Made by a program: the position numbers and the translations under genes
Source: Janthinobacterium lividum
GTDB lineage: Bacteria; Pseudomonadota; Gammaproteobacteria; Burkholderiales; Burkholderiaceae_D
NCBI RefSeq assembly: GCF_011601275.1
Contig: NZ_JAAOLY010000033.1
Coordinates: 1-32,817 of the forward strand
Length of the DNA stretch: 32,817 nt
Reading direction: 5' to 3'
Part shown: piece after piece, positions 9,046 through 17,305 of the stretch
Layout: each line of letters begins with the position of its first letter
Position numbering within the stretch: the first letter of the stretch is position 1
The notes under the pieces: model-generated
What the model saw: only the letters and a program-made list of their open reading frames with translations
The model's database searches: none
Told to the model about the DNA's origin: nothing

Positions 9046-9356
9046 TGCCGCGTGTCGATGTCAATATCATGGGCCAGTCCTACAGCATGGTGTGCCGCGA
9101 CGGCGAAGAGCGCGCGCTGCGCGAAGCGGCGATCTATCTCGATAGCAAAATGAAAGCCATCCGCGACGCGGGCAAGGTCAAGGGCAACGACCGCATCGCC
9201 GTGCTGGCCGCCCTGGGCGTGGCCGCGGAGTTCCTTTCCGTGAAGTCGCCGCAAGGTCCGTTGTCGGAATTGACGATCCTGGAAGTGAAGCAGAAAATCT
9301 CGGCCATGCACACGGTATTGGATAGCGCGCTGACGCCCCAGGAAAACCTTTTTTAA
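9045..9356 (+). CDS. zapA: Cell division protein ZapA
   Basis: A 103-residue protein that bundles FtsZ filaments and stabilises the Z ring at mid-cell. The N-terminal globular head is typical (VDVNIMGQSYSMVCRDGEE, then LREAAIYLDSKM), followed by a helix with NDRIAVLAALGVAAEFL and a C-terminal coiled coil. Length is right for the family (about 100-110). It overlaps the coiled-coil gene by 1 nt and is followed by 6S RNA, the gene order commonly seen for zapA and ssrS. Confidence 0.92.
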   Translation: MPRVDVNIMGQSYSMVCRDGEERALREAAIYLDSKMKAIRDAGKVKGNDRIAVLAALGVAAEFLSVKSPQGPLSELTILEVKQKISAMHTVLDSALTPQENLF

Positions 9357-9378
9357 GCGCGTACGCGACGATTTTTCT

Positions 9379-9406
9379 TTGCGATGCGCGATCAAAGGAG
9401 TAAACT
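9379..9406 (+). promoter_or_regulatory. Likely 6S RNA promoter
   Basis: TTGCGA (9379-9384) and TAAACT (9401-9406) are 16 bp apart and sit just before the 5' end of the 6S RNA. The match to consensus is moderate. Confidence 0.45.
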
Positions 9407-9411
9407 TGGGT

Positions 9412-9590
9412 CTACCCTGCGGTGTTCGCGATTGCCATATATTCCTTGAACCATTTATGCGCATCGGTTGCGAATTTTGTTTGATGGGAGTGAGCGTCGC
9501 TCGTTCGACGAACCCGAAATTGAACTAACGTGACCACCTTGAACCGTTTGGTTCGGGATGCCGGCATAGCGGCACAGGCGGGGCCTAATT
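9412..9590 (+). ncRNA. ssrS: 6S RNA
   Basis: An about 180-nt RNA that mimics an open promoter and binds the sigma-70 holoenzyme in stationary phase. The terminal arms pair (CCCTGC near 9416 with GCGGGG near 9580, then GTGT with GCAC). The 3' half contains ACCTTGAACC followed by GGTTC and GGG, matching the strongly conserved closing region of E. coli 6S RNA, and a GGGAGTGAGCG stretch lies in the opposite arm. It lies directly after zapA, as in many proteobacteria. The ends are approximate. Confidence 0.87.
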
Positions 9591-9614
9591 CGCAGTAACT
9601 TGGTAGTACAACTG

Positions 9615-9651
9615 AAAACGGTTGCAGCATTGATGCGCAACCGTTTTTTTT
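9615..9651 (+). terminator. Terminator downstream of 6S RNA
   Basis: An 11-bp stem (AAAACGGTTGC with GCAACCGTTTT, 9615-9625 and 9637-9647) around an 11-nt loop, running into a T tract. Confidence 0.88.
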
Positions 9652-9679
9652 ACGCCTGTCGCTTTGATACGGAGTCTAC

Positions 9680-10144
9680 ATGAAACAATATTGGCTGATG
9701 AAATCCGAACCCGATGAAGTGAGCATCGATGACCTGATGGCGGCGCCCAAGCACACCATGCCGTGGTTTGGCGTGCGCAACTATCAGGCACGCAATTTCA
9801 TGCGCGATGGCATGCAGCCGGGCGATGGCGTGCTGTTCTATCACTCGAGCTGCCCGCAGCCGGGCGTGGCGGGCGTGGCCGAAGTGGCCAGCGGCGCGTA
9901 TCCCGATCACAGCCAGTTTGAAGAGGGCGGCAAATACTTCGACCCGAAGGCCACACAGGAACAGCCGCGCTGGATCAGCGTCGACGTGCGCGGCGTGAAG
10001 AAGACGGCGCTGCTGCCCCTGTCCGAGATGCGCCAGATGCCGGAACTGGAAGACATGCTGCTGCTCAAGAAGGGCAGCCGGCTGTCGATCACGCCCGTGA
10101 CGCCGGCGCAATGGAAAGTGATTACAAACAAACTGACAAGTTAG
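9680..10144 (+). CDS. EVE-domain protein (PUA-like)
   Basis: A 154-residue single-domain EVE protein, a PUA-like fold related to human THYN1 that binds modified bases in nucleic acids. The start MKQYWLMKSEPDEVSIDDL is the family signature. The core VRNYQARNFMRDGMQPGDGVLFYHSSC and the downstream VAGVAEVA block are also typical, and the end KGSRLSITPVTPAQW is the conserved last strand. It starts only 28 nt after the 6S terminator, with CGGAG as ribosome site, so its promoter must overlap the terminator or the 6S gene, or it depends on read-through. Its last 4 nt overlap the end of the convergent diguanylate cyclase gene. The ligand is unknown. Confidence 0.93.
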   Translation: MKQYWLMKSEPDEVSIDDLMAAPKHTMPWFGVRNYQARNFMRDGMQPGDGVLFYHSSCPQPGVAGVAEVASGAYPDHSQFEEGGKYFDPKATQEQPRWISVDVRGVKKTALLPLSEMRQMPELEDMLLLKKGSRLSITPVTPAQWKVITNKLTS

Positions 10145-11637
10145 CACTCGACCCGGTTGCGGCCATTCTGCTTGGCCCGGTACAGGGCCTGGTCGGCGGC
10201 GGCCAGCAATTGTTCCGGCGTCTGTCCTGCGTCACTCAAGGCCAGGCCGATGCTGGCCGTCACCAGGCCGCCGCGCGACGGCGCGTGGACGATGGCGGCC
10301 GCGGCGATCGCTTCCTGCATCTTGTGCGCCACGGCCAGTGCGCCGTCGCCATCGGTGGCGGGCAGGATGGCGGCAAACTCCTCGCCGCCGAAGCGGGCCG
10401 CCAGGTCGCTGGCGCGTGGCAGCGCCGAGTGCAGGGCAGCGGCGATCCGCACCAGGCAGGCGTCGCCATACGGGTGGCCGAAAGTATCGTTGAGGCTTTT
10501 GAAGAAATCGATATCGATGATCAGCAGCGCCAGCTCTTGATGGTTGCGCGCGGCACGCTGCCATTCCAGCTGCAATGTCTGGTCGAAGCAGCGCCGGTTG
10601 GCGATGCCCGTCAAGCCATCCGTCAGCGACAGCTTTTCCAGTTTGTCATGCGCCGCGCGCAAGGCCAGTTCGCTTTGCATGTAGCGGCTTTGCAAGGTGG
10701 CCGAGCGCAGCGCGTGTACCAGCAGCGCGACGAACAGCGACGCCGCCGCCAGGTAGAAATGCGTGCGCATGACGGCAAAGCCCAGGCCCAGCAAGGCGGC
10801 CGTAAAGAAGATGGGACTGAAATTGTCGATCAGCAGGGTCAGCTTTTGCGGGGTCTGCTGCGCCTGTCTACTTTCCGCCCCGGACTGCGCCGTCGTGACG
10901 CGCGTGGCCAACAGCACCAAGGTCAGGAACGGCAGGCTGGGCAGCACTTCGCTCCATGCTTGCGTCACGCCATGCAATGTCAGATAGTTGTACGCGGCCG
11001 CACAGCCCGCATAGCACCATAAGAACACCGTCAGCAGCAGGTAAAAGCGGCCTTGTCCGCCATCGCGGCGGTGCGCCAGCAGGCGAAGTGAAGCGCAGCA
11101 GGCCAGGGCCAGGTTTTCCACGTTGTAGGTCAGCACCAGCAGGCTGGCGGGAATCGGCGCGATCGAGCGCTGGTCGAATGGCGACACGGAAAAGATGGCC
11201 GTATAGGCCAGGTAGGCCGCCAGCAGCACCTGCACGGCATCGAGCCATTGCAATGTGCGCGAAGGATGGTGGTGCGTCACGGACGACATGGCCAGCAGCA
11301 GGGGGGCGCCATACATGAAATAGGCGAAATCGGAAAAATATGTGGCGTCGGATGCCACCTGTCCGCTCAGGTCTTGCCAGGCCGACAATATCATGCCCGT
11401 GCTCCAGAACAGCATGGCCACGGCGAACAGGGCCCAGCCTGTCCTGGCCGCGCCTGCCGCGCTGACATAGGCGCAGCGGCAACAGGCGGCCAGCGCCAGC
11501 AAGGGCGCGACGATGTTGAACGCATAGCTGACCCAGGGGGCACGCGTGCCGGCCCACGCCGTCAAGGCCAGCTGCGCCAGCACATAGCAGGCGCCCAGCG
11601 CAATTGAACATGTCAGTTTTTGCCTGGCAGGCGGCAT
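10141..11637 (-). CDS. Membrane diguanylate cyclase (GGEEF)
   Basis: A 498-residue protein with about eight hydrophobic segments over residues 8-315, an N-terminal membrane sensor region, and a C-terminal GGEEF domain that makes cyclic di-GMP from two GTP. The active-site GGEEF is intact at 417-421. The product-inhibition I-site is also present (RASD, then LAARF, directly before GGEEF). A DxLTGLxNRR-type start of the domain is clear (LTDGLTGIANRRCFDQTL). The ATG at 11637 has GGGGAG upstream and is preferred to an extension of 48 codons with no membrane or family signature. The signal sensed is unknown. The gene lies 160 bp after lgt on the same strand. Confidence 0.92.
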   Translation of the reverse strand: MPPARQKLTCSIALGACYVLAQLALTAWAGTRAPWVSYAFNIVAPLLALAACCRCAYVSAAGAARTGWALFAVAMLFWSTGMILSAWQDLSGQVASDATYFSDFAYFMYGAPLLLAMSSVTHHHPSRTLQWLDAVQVLLAAYLAYTAIFSVSPFDQRSIAPIPASLLVLTYNVENLALACCASLRLLAHRRDGGQGRFYLLLTVFLWCYAGCAAAYNYLTLHGVTQAWSEVLPSLPFLTLVLLATRVTTAQSGAESRQAQQTPQKLTLLIDNFSPIFFTAALLGLGFAVMRTHFYLAAASLFVALLVHALRSATLQSRYMQSELALRAAHDKLEKLSLTDGLTGIANRRCFDQTLQLEWQRAARNHQELALLIIDIDFFKSLNDTFGHPYGDACLVRIAAALHSALPRASDLAARFGGEEFAAILPATDGDGALAVAHKMQEAIAAAAIVHAPSRGGLVTASIGLALSDAGQTPEQLLAAADQALYRAKQNGRNRVEC

Positions 11638-11755
11638 GGCAAGGCACTCCCCAGTGGCGGCACGTGAAAACGATGATACCCAGATGTCAACAGCAAGTCC
11701 ATTCCATATGGAAATTTTGCTATTTTTAGGGAAATGTTGCTGGAGAGGGGGGGAG

Positions 11756-11782
11756 GGTGGCGCACCTGTCTGGCGCGCCACC
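11756..11782 (-). other. Hairpin between lgt and the cyclase gene
   Basis: A perfect 8-bp GC-rich stem (GGTGGCGC/GCGCCACC) with an 11-nt loop follows the lgt stop on the minus strand. It has no T run, so it is not a standard intrinsic terminator. Further along, a 12-bp palindrome TTCCATATGGAA lies at 11702-11713. Confidence 0.4.
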
Positions 11783-11797
11783 GGAAGAACTATGCTT

Positions 11798-12628
11798 TTA
11801 CGTATTTACCGGACGCGCCTTGGTGGGCGGGGTGCCCATCACCTGGCTTTTATATGCCCACACCAGCAGGGCGATGGCGCCGACGATCATCGGCAGGGAC
11901 AGCATCTGGCCCGAGGTGATCGGCACGCCCAGCCACACGACTTCCCAGTCCGGCGTGCGGAAGTATTCCGTGAAGAAGCGCGCGCAGCCGTACAGCAGGG
12001 TGAACATGGCGCCCACGGCCATGCGCGGGCGCTGCTTGCGCGCAAACAGCCACAGGATGATGAACACCAAAATGCCGTCGACCAGCATCTGGTAGATCGG
12101 CGACGGGTGCACGGGATACGGAATGCCTGGCCACTGCATGGCCCACGGCAGGGTGTCCGGGGCGATGCGGCCGGGCAGTTCGGCATTGATGAAGTTGCCC
12201 AGGCGGCCGGCCGCGTAGCCGAGCGGCACCAGCGGCGCGATGAAGTCGAGCACGTCGAACAGGTTGCGGCCCGCCTTGCGGCTCCACAGGTACATGGCCA
12301 GGATGACGCCGAGGAAGCCGCCATGGAAGGACATGCCGCCATGCCAGACCATGAAGATCTCGAGTGGATTGTGCATGAAGTATTCGGGACGGTAGAACAG
12401 CACTTCACCCAGGCGCCCGCCGATCACCACGCCCAGCATGCCGTAGAACAGCATGTCATCGAGGTCTTCCTTCTTCCAGCCCAGTACGGCGATGTGCGGC
12501 TGCTTGATGCGCACTCTGCCCAGGATAATGAACAGGGCAAAGGCCAGCACATACATCAGGCCGTACCAGTGCACGGCGAGCGGGCCGATCTGGATGGCTA
12601 TCGGGTCGGGCATCGGGTGTATCAGCAT
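11798..12628 (-). CDS. lgt: Prolipoprotein diacylglyceryl transferase
   Basis: A 276-residue inner-membrane enzyme that moves diacylglycerol from phosphatidylglycerol to the lipobox cysteine of prolipoproteins, the first step of lipoprotein maturation. The signature GRLGNFINAELPGR is present near residue 140, the essential HGG motif appears as MVWHGGMSFHGGFLG near residue 100, and about seven hydrophobic segments span the length. The start MLIHPMPDPIAIQIGPLAVHWYGLMY is the usual N-terminus. It is downstream of a LysR gene on the same strand. Confidence 0.96.
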   Translation of the reverse strand: MLIHPMPDPIAIQIGPLAVHWYGLMYVLAFALFIILGRVRIKQPHIAVLGWKKEDLDDMLFYGMLGVVIGGRLGEVLFYRPEYFMHNPLEIFMVWHGGMSFHGGFLGVILAMYLWSRKAGRNLFDVLDFIAPLVPLGYAAGRLGNFINAELPGRIAPDTLPWAMQWPGIPYPVHPSPIYQMLVDGILVFIILWLFARKQRPRMAVGAMFTLLYGCARFFTEYFRTPDWEVVWLGVPITSGQMLSLPMIVGAIALLVWAYKSQVMGTPPTKARPVNT

Positions 12629-12708
12629 GGGGGTTTCTTTCTTTGTTTAAAGCCAAGGTTGCGTAGTATGGGGGCGCTTGCGGTTTTTTGTCTTAGCGGC
12701 CACTTAAT

Positions 12709-13620
12709 TTAACTGGTGGTAGCGTTGATCTGCTTGCGCAGCAGCGCCAGGAATCCCTGCAGCACGGTGGACGGGTTGTCGCGGCGCCAGGCCAGGCCCG
12801 TTTCCACCAGCGGCGTGGCGTCCTGCAGCGGCCTGTATTCTACGCCCGGGCGCATCAGATTCGATACCGATTGTGGCACAAGCGCGATGCCCATGCCAGC
12901 CGAGACGAGGCTGACGATGGTCTGCATCTGGATCGCTTCCTGGCCGATCTGCGGCGTGATGCCAGCCGCGCGGAAGACGCCGAGGATCGCGTCGTGCAGG
13001 GCGGGCGAGATGGCGCGCGGAAAAATGATCAGCGGCAGCGGCGGCAGGTCGCGCAGGCGCACGGGACCCGGTGTATTCAAAATGCCCAGGCCGGATGGCG
13101 CGGCCAGCACCAGCGGCTCGGCCAGCACGGGCAGGTAGTCGAGCGCCTCTTTCGCCTTCTCGGGCAGCGGCGGGATCAACAGCCCTGCATCGGTGCGCCC
13201 GGCCAGCAGTTCATCAAGCTGCAGGTCGGACGTGGCTTCCTGTAACTGGATCTGCACCTGCGGATACGCGGCGCGGTAGGCGCGCAGCAGGGGCGGCAGC
13301 ACGCTGTAGTCGGCCGACGAGACAAAGGCCAGGCTCAGACGCCCCGCCTCGCCCTGCGCGGCCCGCCGCACCAGCGCGGGTAAATCCTGCGCCTGCGCCA
13401 GCAGTCTGCGCGCCTCGGGCAGCAGGGCCGTGCCGGCCGGCGTCAGCTGCACCTCGCGCCGGGTGCGCACGAATAGTGGCGCGCCCAGCAGTTCTTCCAG
13501 GGCCATGATGGTTTGCGACAGGGGCGGCTGCGTCATGTGCAGGCGCGCGGCGGCGCGGCCGAAGTGCAATTCCTCGGCGACGGTGACAAAGTAGCGCAGC
13601 TGGCGCAGCTCCAGATTCAT
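12709..13620 (-). CDS. LysR-type regulator divergent from ilvD
   Basis: A 303-residue LysR-type regulator. The N-terminal winged helix begins MNLELRQLRYFVTVAEELHF and continues GRAAARLHMTQPPLSQTIMALEELLGAPLF. The C-terminal co-inducer domain resembles the CbnR/BenM-type group, with GMGIALVPQSV near the end. The ATG at 13620 gives the standard LysR start; longer versions add a non-conserved leader. It is divergent from ilvD, with a candidate operator between them, so control of branched-chain amino acid synthesis is plausible but is inferred only from position (compare IlvY next to ilvC in enterobacteria). Confidence 0.9.
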   Translation of the reverse strand: MNLELRQLRYFVTVAEELHFGRAAARLHMTQPPLSQTIMALEELLGAPLFVRTRREVQLTPAGTALLPEARRLLAQAQDLPALVRRAAQGEAGRLSLAFVSSADYSVLPPLLRAYRAAYPQVQIQLQEATSDLQLDELLAGRTDAGLLIPPLPEKAKEALDYLPVLAEPLVLAAPSGLGILNTPGPVRLRDLPPLPLIIFPRAISPALHDAILGVFRAAGITPQIGQEAIQMQTIVSLVSAGMGIALVPQSVSNLMRPGVEYRPLQDATPLVETGLAWRRDNPSTVLQGFLALLRKQINATTS

Positions 13621-13644
13621 ATATGTTTCCATGTGAATTGATTG

Positions 13645-13669
13645 CTGTGATATGTAAAACAACTCACAG
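13645..13669. promoter_or_regulatory. Candidate LysR operator between the regulator and ilvD
   Basis: A 6-bp inverted repeat CTGTGA-N13-TCACAG, of the length and spacing bound by LysR-type proteins. It is about 40 bp upstream of a perfect TTGACA (13687-13692) pointing to ilvD. No good -10 follows that hexamer at standard spacing (best CAATCT), as expected for an activator-dependent promoter. Confidence 0.5.
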
Positions 13670-13790
13670 GCACGCGCATCATATATTTGACAGTGGGGCG
13701 CGCGCAAGGCAATCTGGCGTACCCCCGCTGCATGCAGGGTTTTACTGCAGATCCGCACAGTCAGGCACCAACACTTTTGGAAGGTCCATC

Positions 13791-15656
13791 ATGCCGCAAT
13801 ACCGCTCCCGCACCACCACCCACGGCCGCAACATGGCTGGCGCCCGCGCCCTGTGGCGCGCCACCGGCATGAAGGACGGCGACTTCGACAAGCCGATCAT
13901 CGCCGTCGTCAACTCGTTCACCCAGTTCGTGCCCGGCCACGTGCACCTGAAGGACCTGGGCCAGATGGTGGCGCGCGAAATCGAAAAGGCCGGCGGCGTG
14001 GCCAAGGAATTCAACACCATCGCCGTCGATGACGGCATCGCCATGGGGCATGGCGGCATGCTGTATTCGCTGCCGTCGCGCGACCTGATCGCCGACTCCG
14101 TCGAATACATGGTCAACGCCCACTGCGCCGACGCCATGGTCTGCATCTCGAACTGCGACAAGATCACGCCGGGCATGCTGATGGCCGCCATGCGCATCAA
14201 TATCCCCGTCGTGTTTATTTCCGGCGGGCCGATGGAAGCGGGCAAGGTCGTCAAGGTGGTCAACGGCACGCAGAAGATCATCAAGCTGGACCTGGTCGAC
14301 GCCATGATCAAGGCGGGCGACAGCACCGTGTCCGACGCCGACGTGGCGGAAATCGAACGTTCGGCCTGCCCGACCTGCGGTTCCTGCTCCGGCATGTTCA
14401 CGGCCAACTCGATGAACTGTTTGACCGAGGCGCTGGGCCTGGCCCTGCCCGGCAACGGCACCATCCTGGCCACGCACTCGGACCGCCAGCAGCTGTTCCT
14501 GCGCGCGGGCCGCCTGATCGTCGAACTGGCCAAGCGCCACTACGAGCAGGATGACTACTCGGTGCTGCCACGCTCGATCGCCACCAAGGCCGCTTTTGAA
14601 AACGCCATGGCGCTCGATGTCTCCATGGGCGGCTCGACCAACACCGTGCTGCACCTGCTGGCCGCCGCGCACGAAGCGGAAGTGGAATTCACGATGGCCG
14701 ACATCGACCGCATCTCGCGCAAGGTGCCGTGCCTGTGCAAGGTCGCGCCGATGACGGACAAATACCATATCGAAGACGTGCACCGCGCGGGCGGCATCGT
14801 GGGCATCCTGGGCGAACTGGCGCGCGCCGGCCTGCTCAACACCACTCTGCCGACCATCCACGCGCCGACCCTGGCCGACGCCATCGCGCAAAACGACATC
14901 AAGTGCACCGATGATCCGGCCGTGCACGAACTGTTCCGCGCCGCCCCGGGCGGCGTGCCGACGCAGACGGCGTTCTCGCAGTCGGAGCGTTTCGCTAGCG
15001 TGGATACGGACCGTGCCACCGGCTGCATCCGCGACAAGGCCCACGCCTATTCGCAGGACGGCGGCCTGGCCGTCTTGTACGGCAACCTGGCCGAAAAGGG
15101 CTGCATCGTCAAGACGGCGGGCGTTGATGAAAGCATCTTGAAGTTCTCTGGCAAGGCGCGCGTGTTCGAAAGCCAGGACGCGGCCGTCGCTGCCATCCTG
15201 GAGGACACGGTGCATGAAGGCGACGTCGTCATCATCCGCTACGAAGGCCCGAAAGGCGGTCCCGGCATGCAGGAAATGCTGTACCCGACCTCGTACATCA
15301 AATCGAAGGGCCTGGGCAAGGCGTGCGCGCTGTTCACGGACGGGCGCTTCTCCGGTGGTTCCTCGGGCCTGGTAATCGGCCACGCCTCGCCGGAAGCGGC
15401 CGAAGGCGGCGCCATCGGCCTGGTGGAAGAGGGCGACTTCATCGACATCGACATCCCCGAACGCACCATCAACCTGCGCGTGACGGATGCGGAACTGGCC
15501 GCGCGCCGCGCCGCCATGGAAGCGAAGGGCGACGCCGCCTGGCTGCCCGTCAACCGCGAGCGCTATGTATCGCAGGCGCTGCAGGCGTATGCGGCGCTGA
15601 CGACGTCAGCCGACCGGGGCGGCGTGCGCGACCTCTCGCAGTTGAAGAAGCGCTGA
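13791..15656 (+). CDS. ilvD: Dihydroxy-acid dehydratase
   Basis: A 621-residue Fe-S enzyme that converts dihydroxy-acids to 2-keto acids in valine and isoleucine synthesis. The cluster ligand and substrate motifs are intact: CISNCDKITPGM (C118, C122) and CPTCGSCSGMFTANSMNCL (from C193). The C-terminal block with GRFSGGSSGLVIGHASPEA is also standard. The start MPQYRSRTTTHGRNMAGARAL and the length match the E. coli type (616 residues). The ribosome site is GGAAGG. An open frame continues upstream of 13791 but has no family similarity. No convincing terminator follows. Confidence 0.97.
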   Translation: MPQYRSRTTTHGRNMAGARALWRATGMKDGDFDKPIIAVVNSFTQFVPGHVHLKDLGQMVAREIEKAGGVAKEFNTIAVDDGIAMGHGGMLYSLPSRDLIADSVEYMVNAHCADAMVCISNCDKITPGMLMAAMRINIPVVFISGGPMEAGKVVKVVNGTQKIIKLDLVDAMIKAGDSTVSDADVAEIERSACPTCGSCSGMFTANSMNCLTEALGLALPGNGTILATHSDRQQLFLRAGRLIVELAKRHYEQDDYSVLPRSIATKAAFENAMALDVSMGGSTNTVLHLLAAAHEAEVEFTMADIDRISRKVPCLCKVAPMTDKYHIEDVHRAGGIVGILGELARAGLLNTTLPTIHAPTLADAIAQNDIKCTDDPAVHELFRAAPGGVPTQTAFSQSERFASVDTDRATGCIRDKAHAYSQDGGLAVLYGNLAEKGCIVKTAGVDESILKFSGKARVFESQDAAVAAILEDTVHEGDVVIIRYEGPKGGPGMQEMLYPTSYIKSKGLGKACALFTDGRFSGGSSGLVIGHASPEAAEGGAIGLVEEGDFIDIDIPERTINLRVTDAELAARRAAMEAKGDAAWLPVNRERYVSQALQAYAALTTSADRGGVRDLSQLKKR

Positions 15657-15879
15657 TCTGTTGCGCAGGTAAGACAGCCGGCCCCGATCCACTGCGCAGG
15701 GCCGCTTGTCGTTACATCGCCTTACAAACAACATGGTCATGGACGCGCAGATGGGGCAGAATATGAATGCCTAATCGCTACTACACTGCGTTACTACATT
15801 GAAACGCTTGATCTGGGCTCGTGGTGCATCTGCGGAAACACAGTAAAATGCCGCAGGAAGTAACTTTGGAGAAAAGACA

Positions 15880-16191
15880 ATGAAACGTTTTATGTTGGTG
15901 AGTGTATTGACTGTGTCGGCTCTGGCATCGCAAGCAGCGTTGGCCAATCCGGACCTGGCGAAAGCAAAAAACTGCATGGCTTGCCACGCAGTGAGCACGA
16001 AACTGGTGGGCCCTGCGTTCAAGGACGTGGCTGCCAAGTACGCTGGCCAGAAAGACGCTGAAAACAAGCTCGTGGCGAAAGTCATGAAGGGCGGTTCCGG
16101 CACCTGGGGCGCGATCCCGATGCCAGCGAACCCGCAAGTGAGCGATGCTGAAGCCCACACCCTGGTCAAATGGGTACTGGCACAGAAATAA
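15880..16191 (+). CDS. Periplasmic cytochrome c551/c552
   Basis: A 103-residue small class I cytochrome c, exported by an N-terminal signal peptide (MKRFMLVSVLTVSALASQAALA, mature start near ANPDL). The heme motif is CMACH at residues 32-36, and the axial methionine lies in the typical IPMPAN loop near residue 85. It carries electrons in the periplasm, probably to a terminal oxidase or a peroxidase. GGAG precedes the ATG, and TAAAAT at 15844-15849 could be its -10, without a good -35. It is a single gene with its own terminator. The stretch 15657-15879 between ilvD and this gene shows only a GC-rich CGGCCC/GGGCCG stem. Confidence 0.94.
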   Translation: MKRFMLVSVLTVSALASQAALANPDLAKAKNCMACHAVSTKLVGPAFKDVAAKYAGQKDAENKLVAKVMKGGSGTWGAIPMPANPQVSDAEAHTLVKWVLAQK

Positions 16192-16212
16192 TCTGTGCCG
16201 CAGTACCAGCAA

Positions 16213-17214
16213 TTAGCGCGCCGGCAATCCCGGTGCGTTTTTTTTGCCCGCCACCTTTTGCAGATTGCCCATGCCTTGTAATGTTGCCCGCACCGCCTCG
16301 TCGAGCGGCGTATGCGGCTCCTGGCCCAGCACGGCCAGCAGCCGCGCATTGTCCATGGATAGAGGCGTTTGCCACAGATAGCGCATCTCGCGCATTTCGC
16401 GCAGGGTCGCCACGAACGGCGACGCCAGCGTCACCAGCCACCAAGGGAAACGCCGTATGGCGGGCGCAGCTCCCGTCGCTTGTTCCACCACGCGGGCAAT
16501 CGCCCCCGTCATTTGCCGGCCGTCGTGGTCCCAGTGGCCGGCCATGTGAAAGCGGGAGAATGGGGGCAAGGTGGCGCGCATGGCCAGCAATTGCACCATC
16601 GTGCGCGCCACGTCGGGCAGGTAGGACCACTGGTGGCCCACGCCGGGCGCGCCCGGATACAGCACGCTGCGCACGCCCTGGCCCGGTTTCACCAGGCCCT
16701 GCGAAAACCAGTTATTGCCGGCGCGGGGGCCGAAGAAGTCGCCCGCGCGCACGATGATGACCCTGGCGCCCTGCGTGCTGGCCGATTCCAGCCGCGCTTC
16801 CAGTTCCACGCGGATGGTGCCCTTGCGCGTGAGCGGGCGTTGCGGCGCGTCTTCTGTCAGCACAGGAAAGGCGTCGGGGCCAAAGTTGTAAACGGTGCCG
16901 GGCAACACGATGGTGGCGTTTTCGGCAATCGCCGCTGAAATCGTGTTGTCGAGCATGGGCAGCACCAGCTGGCCCCAGTTCCGGTAGCCGGGCGGGTTGA
17001 CGGCGTGCACGATGACGGCGCAGCCTTTGGCGGCCGCCAGCACGTCCGCGCGCGACAGGGCGTCGCCGCGCAGCCACTCGACGTTATCGCCGCGTGGCGA
17101 TGGCGTTGCTCCCCGCGTCAAGGCGCGCACCTGCCAGCCTGCCGCCAATAGCTGGCGCACCATCTCGCCGCCGATGCCGCCCGTGGCGCCCAGCACCAAT
17201 GCTGTTTTGTCCAT
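16213..17214 (-). CDS. NAD(P)-binding epimerase/NmrA-like oxidoreductase
   Basis: A 333-residue Rossmann-fold protein of the extended SDR (NAD-dependent epimerase/dehydratase or NmrA-like) group. The dinucleotide loop is GATGGIGGEMVRQLLAAG near residue 9. An extended-SDR style YNFGPDAFP region and a DFFGPRAGNNWFSQG block follow, but the usual YxxxK catalytic pair is not obvious; the nearest is a TRKGTIRVELEARL stretch. The substrate is unknown. The gene is divergent from a LysR gene with about 90 bp between starts, so regulation by that protein is plausible. Its stop codon overlaps the cytochrome terminator on the other strand. Confidence 0.82.
   Translation of the reverse strand: MDKTALVLGATGGIGGEMVRQLLAAGWQVRALTRGATPSPRGDNVEWLRGDALSRADVLAAAKGCAVIVHAVNPPGYRNWGQLVLPMLDNTISAAIAENATIVLPGTVYNFGPDAFPVLTEDAPQRPLTRKGTIRVELEARLESASTQGARVIIVRAGDFFGPRAGNNWFSQGLVKPGQGVRSVLYPGAPGVGHQWSYLPDVARTMVQLLAMRATLPPFSRFHMAGHWDHDGRQMTGAIARVVEQATGAAPAIRRFPWWLVTLASPFVATLREMREMRYLWQTPLSMDNARLLAVLGQEPHTPLDEAVRATLQGMGNLQKVAGKKNAPGLPAR
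16217..16245 (+). terminator. Cytochrome c gene terminator
   Basis: An 8-bp stem with one G-T pair (CGCGCCGG with CCGGTGCG, 16217-16224 and 16230-16237), a 5-nt loop and eight T. It overlaps the last codons of the convergent oxidoreductase gene. Confidence 0.85.
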
Positions 17215-17270
17215 ATTGTCCTCCGTGTGGTTGATGACGCCAGTATCTGCCCTGCAAGGCTAATTGGGAA

Positions 17271-17298
17271 TTGACTAGCATCGACCACAGGCTATACA
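17271..17298 (+). promoter_or_regulatory. Promoter of the second LysR gene
   Basis: TTGACT (17271-17276, 5/6) and TATACA (17293-17298, 4/6) are 16 bp apart. The predicted start point falls at about 17305, next to the ATG at 17306. Confidence 0.55.
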
Positions 17299-17305
17299 TT
17301 TATGT

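Noticed and set aside
13761..15383. A 540-codon open frame antisense to ilvD
   Set aside because: It is a third-position GC shadow of ilvD; the plus strand protein is unmistakable.
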